Source: Vibrio sp. S9_S30 (lineage in GTDB: Bacteria > Pseudomonadota > Gammaproteobacteria > Enterobacterales > Vibrionaceae). Taken from it: a stretch of 64,000 nt of DNA. The stretch covers positions 1-64,000 of the forward strand of contig NZ_JAAUWT010000014.1 of assembly GCF_014694455.1 (NCBI RefSeq). Direction: 5' to 3'. Under the pieces are notes generated by a model. It ran no database searches, had not been told where the DNA came from, and saw only the letters and a program-made list of their open reading frames with translations. The position numbers were made by a program, and so were the translations under genes. Shown one piece after another: positions 1 to 8,033 of this stretch; the stretch's first letter is position 1, and the number at the start of each line of letters is the position of its first letter.

Positions 1-5
1 GAATT

Positions 6-125
6 TGCTTGGCGACCATAGCATTGTGGACCCACCTGATTTCCATGCCGAACTCAGAAGTGAAACGCAATAGCGCCGATGGTAGTGTGGGGTCTCCCCA
101 TGTGAGAGTAGGACATCGCCAGGCT
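6..125 (+). rRNA. rrf: 5S ribosomal RNA
   Basis: A complete 5S rRNA of about 120 bases. The 5' end (TGCTTGGCGACC) pairs with the 3' end (CGCCAGGCT), and the internal stretch ACCTGATTTCCATGCCGAACTCAGAAGTGAAACG (split here as ACCTGATTTCC, ATGCCGAACTCAG, AAGTGAAACG) is the usual bacterial loop B/C region. It is the last rRNA of an operon whose 16S and 23S genes lie left of the window. tRNA-Asp and tRNA-Trp follow, as in many enterobacterial and Vibrio operons. Confidence 0.95.
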
Positions 126-163
126 TTGATTTTGAACACTTGCTAAGGCAAGTTTTCCACTGC

Positions 164-240
164 GGAGTGGTAGTTCAGTTGGTTAGAATACCGGCCTGTC
201 ACGCCGGGGGTCGCGGGTTCGAGTCCCGTCCACTCCGCCA
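164..240 (+). tRNA. tRNA-Asp (anticodon GTC)
   Basis: A 77-base cloverleaf with acceptor stem GGAGTGG/CCACTCC, anticodon loop CTGTCAC giving GTC, T-loop TTCGAGT and encoded CCA. It lies 38 bases after the 5S rRNA and is probably cotranscribed with the rRNA operon. Confidence 0.97.
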
Positions 241-250
241 TTTATTTAAG

Positions 251-277
251 AAGCCTCACCTTGTGTGAGGTTTTTTT
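251..277 (+). terminator. Intrinsic terminator after tRNA-Asp
   Basis: The stem CCTCAC/GTGAGG with a short TTGTG-type loop is followed by seven T. It may only partly end the rRNA transcript, because tRNA-Trp follows 33 bases later with no obvious promoter. Confidence 0.75.
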
Positions 278-309
278 GAATCTGATCATTGAAGGTTCAA
301 TGCCGTTTT

Positions 310-386
<77 letters not shown>

Positions 387-391
387 TCTTC

Positions 392-425
392 AAAGCTCTG
401 ACTTCGGTCAGAGCTTTTTTGTTTT
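392..425 (+). terminator. rRNA operon terminator
   Basis: A strong hairpin, AAGCTCTGAC/GTCAGAGCTT, closes on a TTCG tetraloop and is followed by a T-rich run. It ends the rRNA/tRNA transcript. Confidence 0.9.
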
Positions 426-500
426 GGTGCTTTTACAAAGTGTGCTATTGGGAGTTGGGGGGCTAACCTAATTGAATGGTTGTTTTTTGTATACCAAGAT

Positions 501-1370
501 TTAGACCAAATCCCAAAGTGCTTTGATGAGCGGATTTGATATCTGTGCTTGCTGGCAGCACACGCCTAGCTGCAAAGGTTTGAGAGGCATAACTTTTAAA
601 CGTTCGACTTTGTCTCGCACTGGGCTATTGTTGATCACTACGTCAGGTGCGAAGCCGACACCACACCCTAATGCGACCATGCTGACGATGGCTTCATGCC
701 CAGCGACTTGGGCGTAGACATTAGGCTTGAGTTTCATTTTTTTAAACCAGTGATTCGCTCTGTCTCTGGCGGTGCCTGCCTCTGGGACGATAAAGGGAAT
801 CTTAGACCAGTCTGGACTTTCACGGTTTAACTGGGAAGCGAAGCTGCTGATGCCAGAAGGCGCAATAACCGATAAAGGAATATCGCAGATGGTTTCGAAC
901 ATCAATCGTGAAGGAAGCTGATCGGGCTTAGCCGAAATGGCGATATCGGCTTCATCATTCAAAACTTTATCAATAGCTTGGGCAGGATCCCCTGTAGAAA
1001 GCTTTAATTCGATATTAGGGTACTGCACTCGAAAGTCGCTGAGCAAATCCGGTAAATGTGAGTAGCTTGCCGTTACCGAACAGAATAACCTCAGCTCTCC
1101 CGCCAGCGAATCCGACTCCTCCGATATCGAAGAGCGAAATTGATTCCACTCCCCTATCATCTGAAGCGCGACAGGTAAGAGTTTTTTCCCTGCTGGCGTA
1201 ACATCAACACTACGATTGTCTCTTAGAAACAATGTTTGCTCAATTTCGTCTTCTAGTTTTTGTATTTGACGGCTGAGGGCAGACGGACTGATATGCATCG
1301 CCGAGGATGTTTTGCTAAAGCTACGACTGTCGCAAAGGTGGACAAAGTATTGAAGGTTCTTGATGTTCAT
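501..1370 (-). CDS. ilvY: IlvY, LysR-type activator of ilvC
   Basis: A 289-residue LysR-family regulator. The N-terminal winged helix-turn-helix (about residues 1-60) has the typical YFVHLCDSRSFSKTSSAMHI and SALSRQIQKLE segments, and the rest is the LysR effector-binding domain. It is transcribed away from ilvC with about 160 bases between them, the classic ilvY-ilvC arrangement. In E. coli IlvY senses acetohydroxy acid substrates of IlvC, activates ilvC and represses itself; the same role is inferred here from identity and position. Confidence 0.92.
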   Translation of the reverse strand: MNIKNLQYFVHLCDSRSFSKTSSAMHISPSALSRQIQKLEDEIEQTLFLRDNRSVDVTPAGKKLLPVALQMIGEWNQFRSSISEESDSLAGELRLFCSVTASYSHLPDLLSDFRVQYPNIELKLSTGDPAQAIDKVLNDEADIAISAKPDQLPSRLMFETICDIPLSVIAPSGISSFASQLNRESPDWSKIPFIVPEAGTARDRANHWFKKMKLKPNVYAQVAGHEAIVSMVALGCGVGFAPDVVINNSPVRDKVERLKVMPLKPLQLGVCCQQAQISNPLIKALWDLV

Positions 1371-1404
1371 AATGGTGCCATTGAAGCGATATTAAGATAG
1401 CAAT

Positions 1405-1421
1405 GTTGCATTTTATGCAAC
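1405..1421. promoter_or_regulatory. Probable IlvY operator in the ilvY-ilvC divergent region
   Basis: The inverted repeat GTTGCA-TTTTA-TGCAAC is a LysR-type dyad with half-sites of the TTGCA form known for IlvY. It lies 34 bases before ilvY and about 110 before ilvC, where a site controlling both genes is expected. Binding is inferred, not shown. Confidence 0.6.
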
Positions 1422-1530
1422 TACTGATTGTGAATATATCACTTTGAGCAATTAAATGTCTGAATTAGTATAAGGATATTCGACGTTATACCGTCGACCT
1501 AATGGATAAATTACACAGGAGCTCCGGAAA

Positions 1531-3015
1531 ATGGCTAACTACTTCAACACTTTAAACTTGCGTGAGCAGCTAGACCAATTGGGTCGCTGCCGTTTTATGG
1601 ATCGTAGCGAATTTGCTACAGAAGCGGATTACCTAAAAGGCAAGAAAGTGGTCATCGTTGGTTGTGGCGCACAGGGTCTGAACCAAGGTCTGAACATGCG
1701 TGATTCTGGCTTGGACGTTTCTTATGCGCTTCGTCAAGCAGCCATTGATGAGCAGCGCCAATCGTTCAAAAATGCAAAAGACAACGGTTTTGAAGTCGGC
1801 AGCTACGAGACGCTTATCCCGCAGGCAGATTTGGTTGTTAACCTGACTCCAGACAAGCAACACAGCAATGTTGTTGAGACGGTAATGCCTCTAATGAAAG
1901 AAGGCGCGGCATTGGGCTACTCTCATGGTTTCAACGTCGTTGAAGAGGGTATGCAGGTACGTAAAGACTTAACGGTTGTGATGGTTGCACCTAAGTGCCC
2001 TGGTACAGAAGTTCGTGAAGAATACAAACGTGGCTTTGGTGTACCGACCTTGATTGCTGTTCACCCTGAAAACGATCCGAAGGGCGAAGGCTGGGATATC
2101 GCAAAAGCTTGGGCTGCGGCAACGGGTGGTCACCGTGCAGGTTGTCTGGAGTCTTCATTTGTAGCGGAAGTGAAATCCGATCTTATGGGCGAGCAAACGA
2201 TTCTGTGTGGCATGCTTCAAGCTGGTTCGATTGTCTGTTACGAGAAAATGATTGCTGATGGTATTGATGCTGGTTACGCAGGTAAGCTTCTGCAGTACGG
2301 TTGGGAAACCGTGACAGAAGCACTTAAGTTCGGTGGTATCACTCATATGATGGATCGCCTATCTAATCCTGCAAAAGTGAGAGCGTTTGAACTGTCTGAA
2401 GAGTTGAAAGATCTTATGCGTCCGCTTTACAACAAGCACATGGATGACATCATTACTGGTCACTTCTCTAGCACGATGATGGCAGATTGGGCAAATGATG
2501 ATGCGAACCTGCTTGGTTGGCGTGAAGAGACAGGCGAAACCGCCTTTGAAAATTACCCTGAGTCTGACATTGAAATCCCTGAGCAAGAGTACTTCGACAA
2601 CGGTATTCTCATGATTGCCATGGTACGTGCGGGTGTTGAGCTGGCTTTTGAAGCAATGACCGCGTCTGGCATTATTGATGAGTCTGCTTACTATGAATCT
2701 CTACACGAGCTCCCATTGATTGCGAACACTATCGCACGTAAGCGTCTGTACGAAATGAATGTCGTTATTTCAGATACAGCGGAATACGGTAACTATCTGT
2801 TTGCTAACGTAGCGACTCCGCTTTTACGCGAGAAATTCATGCCGTCAGTCAACACTGATGTTATCGGAAAGGGGTTAGGTGAAACTTCTAACCAAGTGGA
2901 TAACGCTCGTTTAATTGAAGTGAATGACGCGATTCGTAACCACCCTGTTGAATACATCGGTGAAGAGCTACGCGGTTACATGACCGACATGAAACGCATT
3001 GCTGTTGGGGGTTAA
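1531..3015 (+). CDS. ilvC: Ketol-acid reductoisomerase (class II, long form)
   Basis: A 494-residue ketol-acid reductoisomerase. It converts acetolactate and acetohydroxybutyrate to dihydroxy acids with NADPH and Mg2+ in isoleucine/valine synthesis. The nucleotide-binding loop VVIVGCGAQGLNQGLNMRDS is near residue 40, followed by the two consecutive knotted C-terminal domains of the E. coli-type long enzyme (491 residues there). Metal-ligand segments such as SDLMGEQTILCGMLQA are intact. The start is supported by ACAGGAGCTCCGGAAA just upstream. It is a monocistronic gene facing away from ilvY and ends in a hairpin terminator. Confidence 0.98.
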   Translation: MANYFNTLNLREQLDQLGRCRFMDRSEFATEADYLKGKKVVIVGCGAQGLNQGLNMRDSGLDVSYALRQAAIDEQRQSFKNAKDNGFEVGSYETLIPQADLVVNLTPDKQHSNVVETVMPLMKEGAALGYSHGFNVVEEGMQVRKDLTVVMVAPKCPGTEVREEYKRGFGVPTLIAVHPENDPKGEGWDIAKAWAAATGGHRAGCLESSFVAEVKSDLMGEQTILCGMLQAGSIVCYEKMIADGIDAGYAGKLLQYGWETVTEALKFGGITHMMDRLSNPAKVRAFELSEELKDLMRPLYNKHMDDIITGHFSSTMMADWANDDANLLGWREETGETAFENYPESDIEIPEQEYFDNGILMIAMVRAGVELAFEAMTASGIIDESAYYESLHELPLIANTIARKRLYEMNVVISDTAEYGNYLFANVATPLLREKFMPSVNTDVIGKGLGETSNQVDNARLIEVNDAIRNHPVEYIGEELRGYMTDMKRIAVGG

Positions 3016-3183
3016 TGGGTGAATTAGGCTTCCAAACTCGTGTTGAAGGTGGGCATAAGTTTCAAACTGTGCACCTTCACCTAGAAGAGTGGATCTATTT
3101 CTACATAATCGACAACACTTATTCTTGCGATGAACTCCAGAAGACTGGAGTCGATACTACAAAAAGTCAACACAACACATAAT

Positions 3184-3222
3184 AAAAGGCTTGCTTTGTC
3201 GTTAGAGCAAGCCTTTCTTTTT
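3184..3222. terminator. Bidirectional terminator between ilvC and ubiK
   Basis: An 11-bp stem, AAAGGCTTGCT/AGCAAGCCTTT, has a 10-base loop, T-rich sequence to the right and A-rich sequence to the left. It can serve ilvC on the plus strand and ubiK on the minus strand. Confidence 0.85.
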
Positions 3223-3240
3223 GCCTGAAGGAAGTGCTTT

Positions 3241-3492
3241 CTATTGATTGGTCAGCTTTTCTTCTAAATCCGCCAGTTTTTGCTCCATCTCTGTCAGCTT
3301 TTGGCGAGTGCGCAGCAATACTTGAGTTTGCACATCAAACTCTTCTCTGCTGACCACATCCAGCTTGTTGAGTTGACCTTGGATAACTTGGCGAACCTTT
3401 TGTTCTACGTCCGTACCGAGCTCTTTAACGGGTTGAGGCATTGACTCATGAATTTGTTTGGCGATTTGTTCGAGTTTCTTGGGATCAAACAT
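3241..3492 (-). CDS. ubiK: UbiK, ubiquinone biosynthesis accessory factor
   Basis: An 83-residue BMFP-domain protein (YqiC/UbiK family). The N-terminal amphipathic part (MFDPKKLEQIAKQIHESMP) is followed by a coiled coil from about residue 50 to the end. UbiK binds UbiJ and supports the soluble Ubi complex in aerobic ubiquinone synthesis. The start has a GGAG-type site (AAAGGAGTTCCCCC on the minus strand). It is a single gene convergent with ilvC. Confidence 0.88.
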   Translation of the reverse strand: MFDPKKLEQIAKQIHESMPQPVKELGTDVEQKVRQVIQGQLNKLDVVSREEFDVQTQVLLRTRQKLTEMEQKLADLEEKLTNQ

Positions 3493-3675
3493 GGGGGAAC
3501 TCCTTTCAATTTAACCTCATTTTATGTAATTCGCTGGTCGTTGTCGTTAGTCTTTAGCAAGAAAGATGCATGCGACAATGAATTTCCAATCTTTGCTGAA
3601 CGATTTCTTGTTGGTATAAAAACAAGGAGAGAATTACACTATGCTTCCTGAGATTGCATTTGAACGAGAGCCACA

Positions 3676-5691
3676 ATGAAGCTGAACCCCAGACAAGATG
3701 AAGCCGTGAAATACGTATCAGGTCCCTGCTTGGTACTGGCAGGTGCAGGTTCTGGTAAAACTCGCGTGATCACTAACAAAATTGCTTACTTGGTTCAGCA
3801 GTGTGACTACAAAGCGCGGAATATTGCGGCGGTGACCTTTACCAATAAAGCGGCTCGTGAAATGAAAGAGCGAGTGGGTCAAACTCTGGGGAAGCAAGAG
3901 TCTAAAGGACTGATGGTTTCGACATTCCATACGTTGGGTTTGAATATCATTCGCCGTGAATACAAGGCGCTGGGTTTAAAAGCGGGTTTTTCTCTGTTTG
4001 ATGATCAAGACCAGTTAGCATTGTTAAAAGAGCTTACTGAAAAGCAGCTTGATGGCGATAAGGACTTATTACGTTCTTTATTGAGCCATATTTCTAACTG
4101 GAAGAACGATATGCTTTCGCCAGCCCAAGCCATCGAGCGAGCGAGAGGCGAGCAGGAACAATTGTTTGGCCATTGCTTCGAGCTGTATCAGAAGCAAATG
4201 CAAGCCTACAATGCCTTAGACTTTGACGATCTCATTGCGTTGCCCGTTTTTCTACTGAAATCGAATGAAGAGGTGCGTCAACGTTGGCAAAGTCGCATTC
4301 GCTATTTGTTGGTCGATGAATATCAAGACACCAACACCAGCCAGTACGAGCTGGTTCGGTTAATCGTAGGGGAGCGTGGTCGATTGACCGTTGTCGGAGA
4401 CGATGATCAGTCTATCTACTCTTGGCGCGGGGCTAAGCCTCAAAACCTTGTCTTGCTCGGGGAAGATTACCCCAATCTTCGTCTTATCAAACTCGAACAA
4501 AACTACCGTTCAACCAGCCGTATTTTGCGCAGCGCGAATATTTTGATTGCCAACAATCCGCATGTTTATGAAAAAAAACTGTTTTCTGAAATTCCAGATG
4601 GCGAAATGCTGAAAGTGTTGACCGCAAAGAATGAAGAGCATGAAGCGGAAAAAATCACCGGTGAGCTGATTGCGCATAAGTTCCTTAATCGGACAGAGTA
4701 CAAAGACTACGCGATTTTGTACCGAGGCAATCATCAATCTAGATTGATTGAAAAGTCACTCATGCAAAACCGAGTGCCTTATAAAATCTCTGGTGGCACC
4801 TCCTTTTTTGCTCGTTCAGAAATTAAAGACATCATGGCTTACCTTCGTATTCTGGTGAATCCGGATGACGACAATGCATTCTTGCGAATCGTAAACACAC
4901 CAAGGCGAGAAATTGGTCCTGTTACGTTGGAAAAGCTCGGCAGTTACGCCAATATGCGAGGAAAAAGTTTATTTGAAGCCAGCTTTGAGCTGGGGCTTGA
5001 GCAGCATCTTACTGGACGGGGGTTAGAAAACTTGCGTAAGTTTGTTCAGTGGGTTGTCGCGATATCCGACAATGCAGAAAGAGGCAATACGGTCGAAGCG
5101 GTTCGTTCATTGGTGAGAGACATTCACTATGAAGACTGGTTGTACGAAACGTCGCCAAGCCCGAAAGCGGCTGAAATGCGCATGAAAAACGTGTCGGACT
5201 TATACAGTTGGATAGTGGCGGATCTCGAAGGAGACAACTACGACAATGAAGAGAAAACATTAAAAGAAGTGGTTCAGCGACTGACGCTACGCGACATGAT
5301 GGAGCGAGGTGAAGATAACGATGATGCCGATCAAGTCCAATTGATGACATTGCACGCGTCTAAAGGGTTGGAGTTTCCTTATGTCTACTTACTTGGTGTA
5401 GAAGAAGGTATCTTGCCCCATCAAACCAGTATTGATGAAGAAAACGTAGAAGAAGAAAGGCGTTTAATGTACGTAGGTATTACACGTGCGCAGCGAGAGC
5501 TCACGTTTACCATGTGTCGTGAACGTCGCCAGTATGGAGAGTTGATCAAGCCTCAGCACAGTCGCTTTCTCGATGAACTGCCATTCGACGATGTCGAGTG
5601 GGAACAAGCCAAAAAGAAAATGTCACAAGAAGAAAGAATGGAAAAAGGTCAGGCGCACATCGCTAATTTGAGGGCGATGTTTAAAAAGTAG
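3676..5691 (+). CDS. rep: ATP-dependent DNA helicase Rep
   Basis: A 671-residue superfamily 1A helicase of the usual Rep length. Visible motifs are Walker A (AGAGSGKTRVIT, about residue 24), motif Ia (TFTNKAAREM), Walker B DEYQDTN, motif III (VGDDDQSIYSWRGA), motif IV (EQNYRST), motif V (MTLHASKGLEFPYVY) and motif VI (EERRLMYVGITRA). Rep unwinds 3'-to-5' and helps forks pass protein roadblocks. The gene runs convergently with the cytochrome gene, with a shared terminator between them. Confidence 0.97.
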   Translation: MKLNPRQDEAVKYVSGPCLVLAGAGSGKTRVITNKIAYLVQQCDYKARNIAAVTFTNKAAREMKERVGQTLGKQESKGLMVSTFHTLGLNIIRREYKALGLKAGFSLFDDQDQLALLKELTEKQLDGDKDLLRSLLSHISNWKNDMLSPAQAIERARGEQEQLFGHCFELYQKQMQAYNALDFDDLIALPVFLLKSNEEVRQRWQSRIRYLLVDEYQDTNTSQYELVRLIVGERGRLTVVGDDDQSIYSWRGAKPQNLVLLGEDYPNLRLIKLEQNYRSTSRILRSANILIANNPHVYEKKLFSEIPDGEMLKVLTAKNEEHEAEKITGELIAHKFLNRTEYKDYAILYRGNHQSRLIEKSLMQNRVPYKISGGTSFFARSEIKDIMAYLRILVNPDDDNAFLRIVNTPRREIGPVTLEKLGSYANMRGKSLFEASFELGLEQHLTGRGLENLRKFVQWVVAISDNAERGNTVEAVRSLVRDIHYEDWLYETSPSPKAAEMRMKNVSDLYSWIVADLEGDNYDNEEKTLKEVVQRLTLRDMMERGEDNDDADQVQLMTLHASKGLEFPYVYLLGVEEGILPHQTSIDEENVEEERRLMYVGITRAQRELTFTMCRERRQYGELIKPQHSRFLDELPFDDVEWEQAKKKMSQEERMEKGQAHIANLRAMFKK

Positions 5692-5760
5692 ATTATGGTT
5701 GTATCAATGATGCTCATGGTACACATGGTATCTGAGCCACGATTGTGGCTGTGTTCATGC

Positions 5761-5796
5761 AAAAAGAGCAACCGCTTGTCGCGCGTTGCTCTTTTT
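5761..5796. terminator. Bidirectional terminator between rep and cytochrome c5
   Basis: A perfect 12-bp stem, AAAAAGAGCAAC/GTTGCTCTTTTT, has a 12-base loop. The A run on one side and T run on the other suit both convergent genes. Confidence 0.9.
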
Positions 5797-5816
5797 ACTG
5801 AGATTCTCTTCGTTCG

Positions 5817-6230
5817 TTATAACCCTTCGATCATGTAGTTGATAGCCGCAACGATCTCTTCATCGGAACAATCCATACAAGCCCCTTTCGCTGGCATTGC
5901 GTTGAAACCATTGATGGCGTGATCCGTCAGGACATCCATTCCTTGCGCAATACGCGGAGCCCATTGCCCGGCATCTCCTTTGATCGGAGCACCGCTGACT
6001 CCCGTTCCGTGACAAGCGGTACAAAATACATTGTAAACCGAAGCGCCATCTCGAGGCCCTTTGGGCTCTGCTGAAACAGGCTCGCTCCCAGCAAGGTACA
6101 CCTGGCCAACAGGCTTAATGCGATCTGAAATCGCATCGTATTCTTCTTGGCTGACTTTGGCTGCAAAAGAGAAATTTGAGAAGGTGATTGTAGCAGCCAA
6201 TAGGCCAATAATTCGACGTGACATATCCAT
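5817..6230 (-). CDS. Cytochrome c5 family protein
   Basis: A 137-residue secreted monohaem c-type cytochrome. A signal peptide ends near FSFAA (about residue 23). The haem site CTACHG is at about residues 71-76, and the axial-Met region FNAMPAKGACMDC contains the CxxC pair typical of the cytochrome c5 subgroup. It is expected in the periplasm as an electron carrier. Its position beside rep matches the arrangement in vibrios. Exact redox partners cannot be read from the sequence. Confidence 0.88.
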   Translation of the reverse strand: MDMSRRIIGLLAATITFSNFSFAAKVSQEEYDAISDRIKPVGQVYLAGSEPVSAEPKGPRDGASVYNVFCTACHGTGVSGAPIKGDAGQWAPRIAQGMDVLTDHAINGFNAMPAKGACMDCSDEEIVAAINYMIEGL

Positions 6231-6595
6231 TACTCGCTATACATTTCCAGGCATTGATAAATACGATGTTTATCTCTAATTGGTTTATTATTCATCTAAG
6301 TCATTGACAGAGAGCCTTCACCGACGCACGGTTTATCAAAAAATACCGCAAATGATGCCTTTCTCTGTCGAAACTTACGTATTTTGATTGTCTAGGTGTA
6401 AAACACCTGTTAATTCATTATAAATAATAGGTGATTATAGCGACTCAAGTTGTTGCAATAAACAACAACTTGTTCGCGACATGGGTTTAATCACATCTCA
6501 ATTGCCGAAAAAGGCAACAATCAATAAAAAAACTGCAAAAAACACTAGACGACACTTTGTGATATACGTATTATTCCACTCCGCCGATAGGGCAT
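6231..6595. other. Intergenic region between cytochrome c5 and the tRNA cluster
   Basis: 365 bases without a supported gene. It must hold the promoter for the minus-strand cytochrome gene and, near the right end, that of the tRNA cluster. A small dyad, TTGCC-GAAAAA-GGCAA, is at about 6501-6516, and AT-rich promoter-like sequence (GATATACGTATTATT) lies about 25-40 bases before the first tRNA. No ORF with a ribosome site was found. Confidence 0.5.
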
Positions 6596-6672
<77 letters not shown>

Positions 6673-6712
6673 TCCGGATGCTTATGTAAATAGGTAATAT
6701 TGGCAAGTAGTG

Positions 6713-6788
6713 GTGGCTATAGCTCAGTTGGTAGAGCCCTGGATTGTGATTCCGGTGGTCGCGAGTTCGAATCTCGTTAGCCACCCCA
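6713..6788 (+). tRNA. tRNA-His (anticodon GTG), copy 1
   Basis: A 76-base body with acceptor GTGGCTA/TAGCCAC, anticodon loop TTGTGAT and encoded CCA. The base before the start is G (6712), which can supply the G-1 that histidyl-tRNA synthetase requires opposite the C discriminator. Confidence 0.96.
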
Positions 6789-6873
6789 TTATTTTGGTAG
6801 CTAAATCATTTAGTGATAGATTTGGTTCCCAGTTTTGATTGAGTTCGAAACAAAACACTCCTTGGAGTATCGT

Positions 6874-6950
<77 letters not shown>

Positions 6951-6993
6951 CTATTTCAATAGTTGTTGCTAACAGCTATGTAAAAAATTAGTG

Positions 6994-7069
6994 GTGGCTA
7001 TAGCTCAGTTGGTAGAGCCCTGGATTGTGATTCCGGTGGTCGCGAGTTCGAATCTCGTTAGCCACCCCA
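6994..7069 (+). tRNA. tRNA-His (anticodon GTG), copy 2
   Basis: Identical in sequence to the tRNA-His at 6713, again preceded by G (6993). With the following tRNA-Pro it forms the second unit of a His-Pro duplication. Confidence 0.96.
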
Positions 7070-7121
7070 TTAATTTGGTAGCCTATAGGGTTCCCTGTTT
7101 TGACATCAAAACAAAATGTGT

Positions 7122-7198
<77 letters not shown>

Positions 7199-7206
7199 CT
7201 ATTAAG

Positions 7207-7236
7207 AAGCCTCGTCAGAAATGACGAGGCTTTTTT
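7207..7236 (+). terminator. tRNA cluster terminator
   Basis: The 11-bp stem AAGCCTCGTCA/TGACGAGGCTT with loop GAAA is followed by six T. Confidence 0.92.
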
Positions 7237-7265
7237 GCGTTTCAACTTCACCAAATCTCAGAGCA

Positions 7266-7365
7266 TAGGATCGTAGCTTGGGGGATCAGTCCGCAGGACG
7301 CCCTGTGTTGTATCCAACCCCTCTTCACCGATCACTATTTAGAAGTTTGTCAGAAATGACACGCT
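7266..7365 (+). pseudogene. Decayed tRNA-Pro copy with relic terminator
   Basis: The segment 7318-7345 (CCCTCTTCACCG, ATCACTATTT, AGAAG) nearly repeats the 3' end and downstream spacer of the functional tRNA-Pro at 7122-7210. It is followed by TTTGTCAGAAATGACA, a worn version of the terminator stem. Further left only short pieces match (GTAGCTTGG), and no cloverleaf can be drawn. It is probably the remains of a third tRNA-Pro unit or of an element that used the tRNA 3' end as attachment site. Confidence 0.6.
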
Positions 7366-8030
7366 CAAGATATTGAGACCATCGCCGCTTCAAAATAGAC
7401 CATACTTATTTTTTACTAAACATCAAAGTAACGTTGAAATGAACCTAAGTTCTTACTGAAAAATGGGCTACCTAACTTAATTTATGAGATTAAATACTTT
7501 TTAACTAGGTTTATTTGCTGAAAATAAGTTATGGAGCAATGAAAAATGCTTTTAATTTTGGAAGCTTAAAAACCACTTTGGATTTAAATGCCGTTATATC
7601 TGGTTTATTTGGTGTTCTGTGCTGTTCAATGGGTTTTTATATAGAGTTTGGATCTGAAAAACTGTGATTACTCGGATTATGTTTTTTATTTGTTAAAAAA
7701 GTAAGCGAATAAAAATTCCAAAATATGAATTGAGAATGTCTGATTAGTTAGCATATTTATGGTCGATACATTAGCATACCTTAATGAAATGCAAATAATA
7801 ATTCTATTTCACATGGTTATTCACCTAGACTTACTAGTTTATTTTTTTGAATTATTATGCATTAATTCTGCTTTCTAACCTAGAATTTGCGCACATTTAT
7901 GCTTTGTTTGTTGCTTTTGTGTGAAATTTTTGCCAAATTATTCGCCTGTTAAAAGCCGGATATAAAGCCGGATAGAGAATGGAATCAACTTACAGACAGG
8001 GCAGAAAACTGCCATAGCAGTAGAGGTCTG
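7366..8030. other. AT-rich stretch without a convincing gene
   Basis: About 665 AT-rich bases follow the tRNA cluster. The only candidate is a 42-codon frame at 7539-7667, listed separately. Near the right end (about 7952-7974) there is a short direct repeat AGCCGGATA/AGCCGGATA before the ABC importer operon, so the last 100 bases probably carry its promoter. I found no integrase, repeat array or RNA gene. Confidence 0.4.
7539..7667 (+). CDS. Possible 42-residue peptide, unrecognised
   Basis: The frame starts ATGAAAAATGC and ends TGA. Its translation begins MKNAFNFGSLK and has one hydrophobic stretch (AVISGLFGVLCCSMGFYI) that could span a membrane. A GGAG lies only two bases before the ATG, closer than is usual, so translation is doubtful. 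No function can be offered. Confidence 0.2.
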   Translation: MKNAFNFGSLKTTLDLNAVISGLFGVLCCSMGFYIEFGSEKL

Positions 8031-8033
8031 GTG

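Noticed and set aside
3448..3651. 67-codon plus-strand frame before rep
   Set aside because: It overlaps the 5' end of ubiK and has no ribosome site or recognisable protein.
5009..5350. 113-codon frame opposite rep
   Set aside because: Antisense shadow of the helicase gene.
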